Below, piece by piece: positions 28,645-30,203 of a stretch of 30,203 nucleotides of DNA. The notes under the pieces were generated by a model. That model had not been told where the DNA came from. It was given only the letters and a program-made list of their open reading frames with translations, and ran no database searches. Numbering within the stretch: position 1 is the first letter of the stretch; every line of letters starts with the position of its first letter. Position numbers and translations under genes: made by a program. The stretch is from Gnetum montanum (Eukaryota > Streptophyta > Gnetopsida > Gnetales > Gnetaceae). Location of the stretch: NCBI GenBank assembly GCA_015680685.1, contig MNCI01003715.1, forward strand, positions 715,812 through 746,014, given 5' to 3'.

Positions 28645-28830
28645 TCAGGCCTTAGTTGGCAACTGAAAAAGAGAGAGAGAAAGAAGTGTTGTTGCTGCCA
28701 ACGCCAAGATTGTGTCTTCGTTGTCCATCTGTAAGTGCACCATCGCTCTTGCTCCTTGCATAGCTGCTTCAACACTGCTCCATTCCAAGTGTTTGCCCCA
28801 GATCCAATCTATTATTTGTATGATCGCCAT
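28645..28830 (-). CDS. Small open frame in Element 3 3' region, unknown
   Basis: A 61-codon frame starting at ATG 28830 and ending at 28645: MAIIQIIDWIWGKHLEWSS, then an alanine-rich middle and a hydrophobic end (TILALAATTLLSLSLFQL). The start is immediately preceded by TTGTGTGTGTAG, which reads like a splice acceptor, so the frame might be the last exon of a spliced message. Element 2 has a broken homologue at the same place (26413), so the region is ancestral; whether the peptide is real is unproven. It resembles no family I know. The CT repeats in its second half (CTTTCTCTCTCTC) make some of the hydrophobic leucine/serine run a by-product of simple sequence. Confidence 0.4.
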   Translation of the reverse strand: MAIIQIIDWIWGKHLEWSSVEAAMQGARAMVHLQMDNEDTILALAATTLLSLSLFQLPTKA

Positions 28831-30203
28831 CTACACACACAACACAATCTTATATTAGCAAGGGTAAATGAATCATCATGTAATTGATACCTTGCTTTGG
28901 TGTAGGTCCATTGGCTAGGTTGTGGTATGGCTAATACGGATCAAGAGATATATTAATAATGACTACTGAAGGTGTAGGGGTTAGGAAGAAAATCAAAAAT
29001 TTTAGGGCTAGAAGAATCAAAAAAATTAGGTCCCGTACCCCCATGACTAATCGCGAACCTCCGGTAGCATTATAATGGAGAAAGAAAAGAAGTAAGAAAG
29101 ATAGATAAAAAGGGGAAACTATAGCATCGATGAAATGGATGTCAAGATGGTAATGAAAAAAATAAAATTAATTGAAAAAATGTTAGGGAAAAGAAGTTAA
29201 TGGATGCTCCAAATAGGAATGTCAGTGGGTCCTCCCCAAAGCAAGCTCATGCCCTTAGTGCCCTGACAAACCCACATTCAAAGAGTCCGTAGGCTTTGGG
29301 AATGTCATTCGGAACAAGAGTTAATGTCTTGACCACAAGCGTTTACCAAAAAGAAAACAATGTGTTAACCAAAATATATACGCTAATGATACAACCGGCA
29401 ATGAGATCAACAATGGAGAGAAGGATGGAGAGAAGGAAATGGAATGGAATCCCAAGAACAAGGTGGTGTACAACCCCTTATGTGTTTTATGATTAATGTA
29501 ACTTGGCAAGTCTCATTCCAGCTTCGGCCTCAAACCAGCCACATCTAGTGACTTCGCATCAATGCATTCGACTAAATCATCCACTTGGATAATAAGAATG
29601 TCTTCCCCAAGAGTCACCACCATTCCGACAAAACAAAGGAGGGAATGGGAAGTAAGAAGGGCCTTAGTTAGAGGGAACACTTTTGGTTCCATAACCAGTG
29701 CTTGTAGCCCAAGTTTTATTTCGTCTAAGGGGTGTGCTTTGAATTCTCACTTTTTTTTTTCTCTTTTTTTTGTGTTTTTTGTTTTTATGAGTGAGAACCA
29801 CACCATGCAAAGACTTAATTATTTTTATTGTCTCAGCTTCTGATAATTGGGTAACATTGGAACGGCAAGAAGACTCAAGAAGAAAACATACAAGCACCCA
29901 AGAGAATGACCAACACAAAAGCATCAAGTTCCCTTGAAGTCACACCCTTTTCAATCCTTGAGTCCTTTCTTAGTTTGAGAAATACCCAGTCACTGATTCA
30001 TTTAAGTTCTTATTAAGAAGGGGACTGTACATTGCCAAGCTAAGAGAGACCATGGAGTGTTGTGGATGAATGGATGAAGTGAACTCATTGCCTGCCATAT
30101 CAAAAGAAACATACCTTAGTATCAACATTGTGACTTAAAGGTAAAAACCAAACACTGGCAATCAATATGAAAATAGTTCATACCATCATTTCGAACACTT
30201 ATT
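28831..30203 (-). other. 3' untranslated region of Element 3
   Basis: Inverted homologue of 25081-26412. Landmarks on the minus strand are TTAGTCATGGGGGTACGG near 29050, GGGGAGGACCCACTGAC near 29240, and GAATTCAAAGCACACCCCTTAG near 29740. The short frames here are in positions that are not conserved as protein. At 30203 the alignment is still ongoing. Confidence 0.75.

Larger units (their letters stand above)
27558..30203 (-). mobile_element. Element 3: Athila-related, minus strand, 3' part only
   Basis: On the minus strand this is the 3' untranslated region (30203 down to 28470), a purine tract and a 912-bp 3' LTR (28469-27558), inserted into the 3' LTR of Element 2. The rest of the element continues past the window end. 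The 3' region is collinear with 25081-26780 of Element 2. The coding region is not in view. Confidence 0.88.

Noticed and set aside
1-30203. tRNA, rRNA or host protein-coding genes
   Set aside because: No cloverleaf, rRNA block or conserved non-transposon protein was found on either strand.

Overview
This is a repeat-filled stretch of a large plant nuclear genome. I see no ordinary host gene, rRNA or tRNA. The plant origin rests on several features: Athila/Tat-type Ty3/gypsy elements with a tRNA-Asp-like primer-binding site, a Helitron protein gene with a GT-AG intron, a LINE reverse-transcriptase scrap, low GC, and coding sequences eroded mainly by C-to-T type changes. Element size and nesting suit a large-genome plant (perhaps a gymnosperm), but the species cannot be fixed from the sequence.

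Layout. 1-51 is the outer tip of a minus-strand LTR whose body lies outside the window. 52-1674 is the N-terminal part of a decayed Helitron Rep/helicase gene on the + strand. 2187-5100 is bounded by a ~350-bp inverted repeat. It encloses a second, internally deleted Helitron on the minus strand: first exon fused to the helicase C-terminus, with the tail tandemly duplicated. 5139-5282 is a LINE fragment. It is interrupted by Element 1 (5283-20541, 15.3 kb), a complete but dead Athila-like retrotransposon. Both LTRs can be delimited and the target duplication AGAGG is perfect. Element 1 carries gag, protease, RT, RNase H and integrase, and then a ~2.9-kb accessory reading frame of unknown function between pol and the 3' LTR. 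A solo LTR (8918-9816, target duplication GATGT) splits its protease, and a 1.24-kb tandem duplication at a single N disturbs its 3' end.

Fourteen bases further on, Element 2 begins (20556). It is a relative that keeps gag and protease but has lost RT, RNase H and integrase. Its 3' LTR (from 26781) is cut at 27557 by Element 3, inserted in the opposite orientation. Only the 3' LTR and 3' untranslated region of Element 3 fall inside the window (27558-30203). Elements 2 and 3 therefore form a roughly 2 x 2.5 kb imperfect palindrome.

None of the retrotransposon genes can be functional as they stand, because stops and frameshifts are spread throughout. The most interesting points are: the accessory ORF of Element 1 with its own upstream TATA box and 45-bp repeats; a possible hairpin in all complete LTRs that pairs the poly(A) signal with an upstream TCTTTATT at a near-constant ~55-nt spacing; family-specific palindromic arrays just upstream of the LTR TATA boxes; and a small ORF placed after a splice-acceptor-like site near the 3' LTR of Elements 2 and 3.
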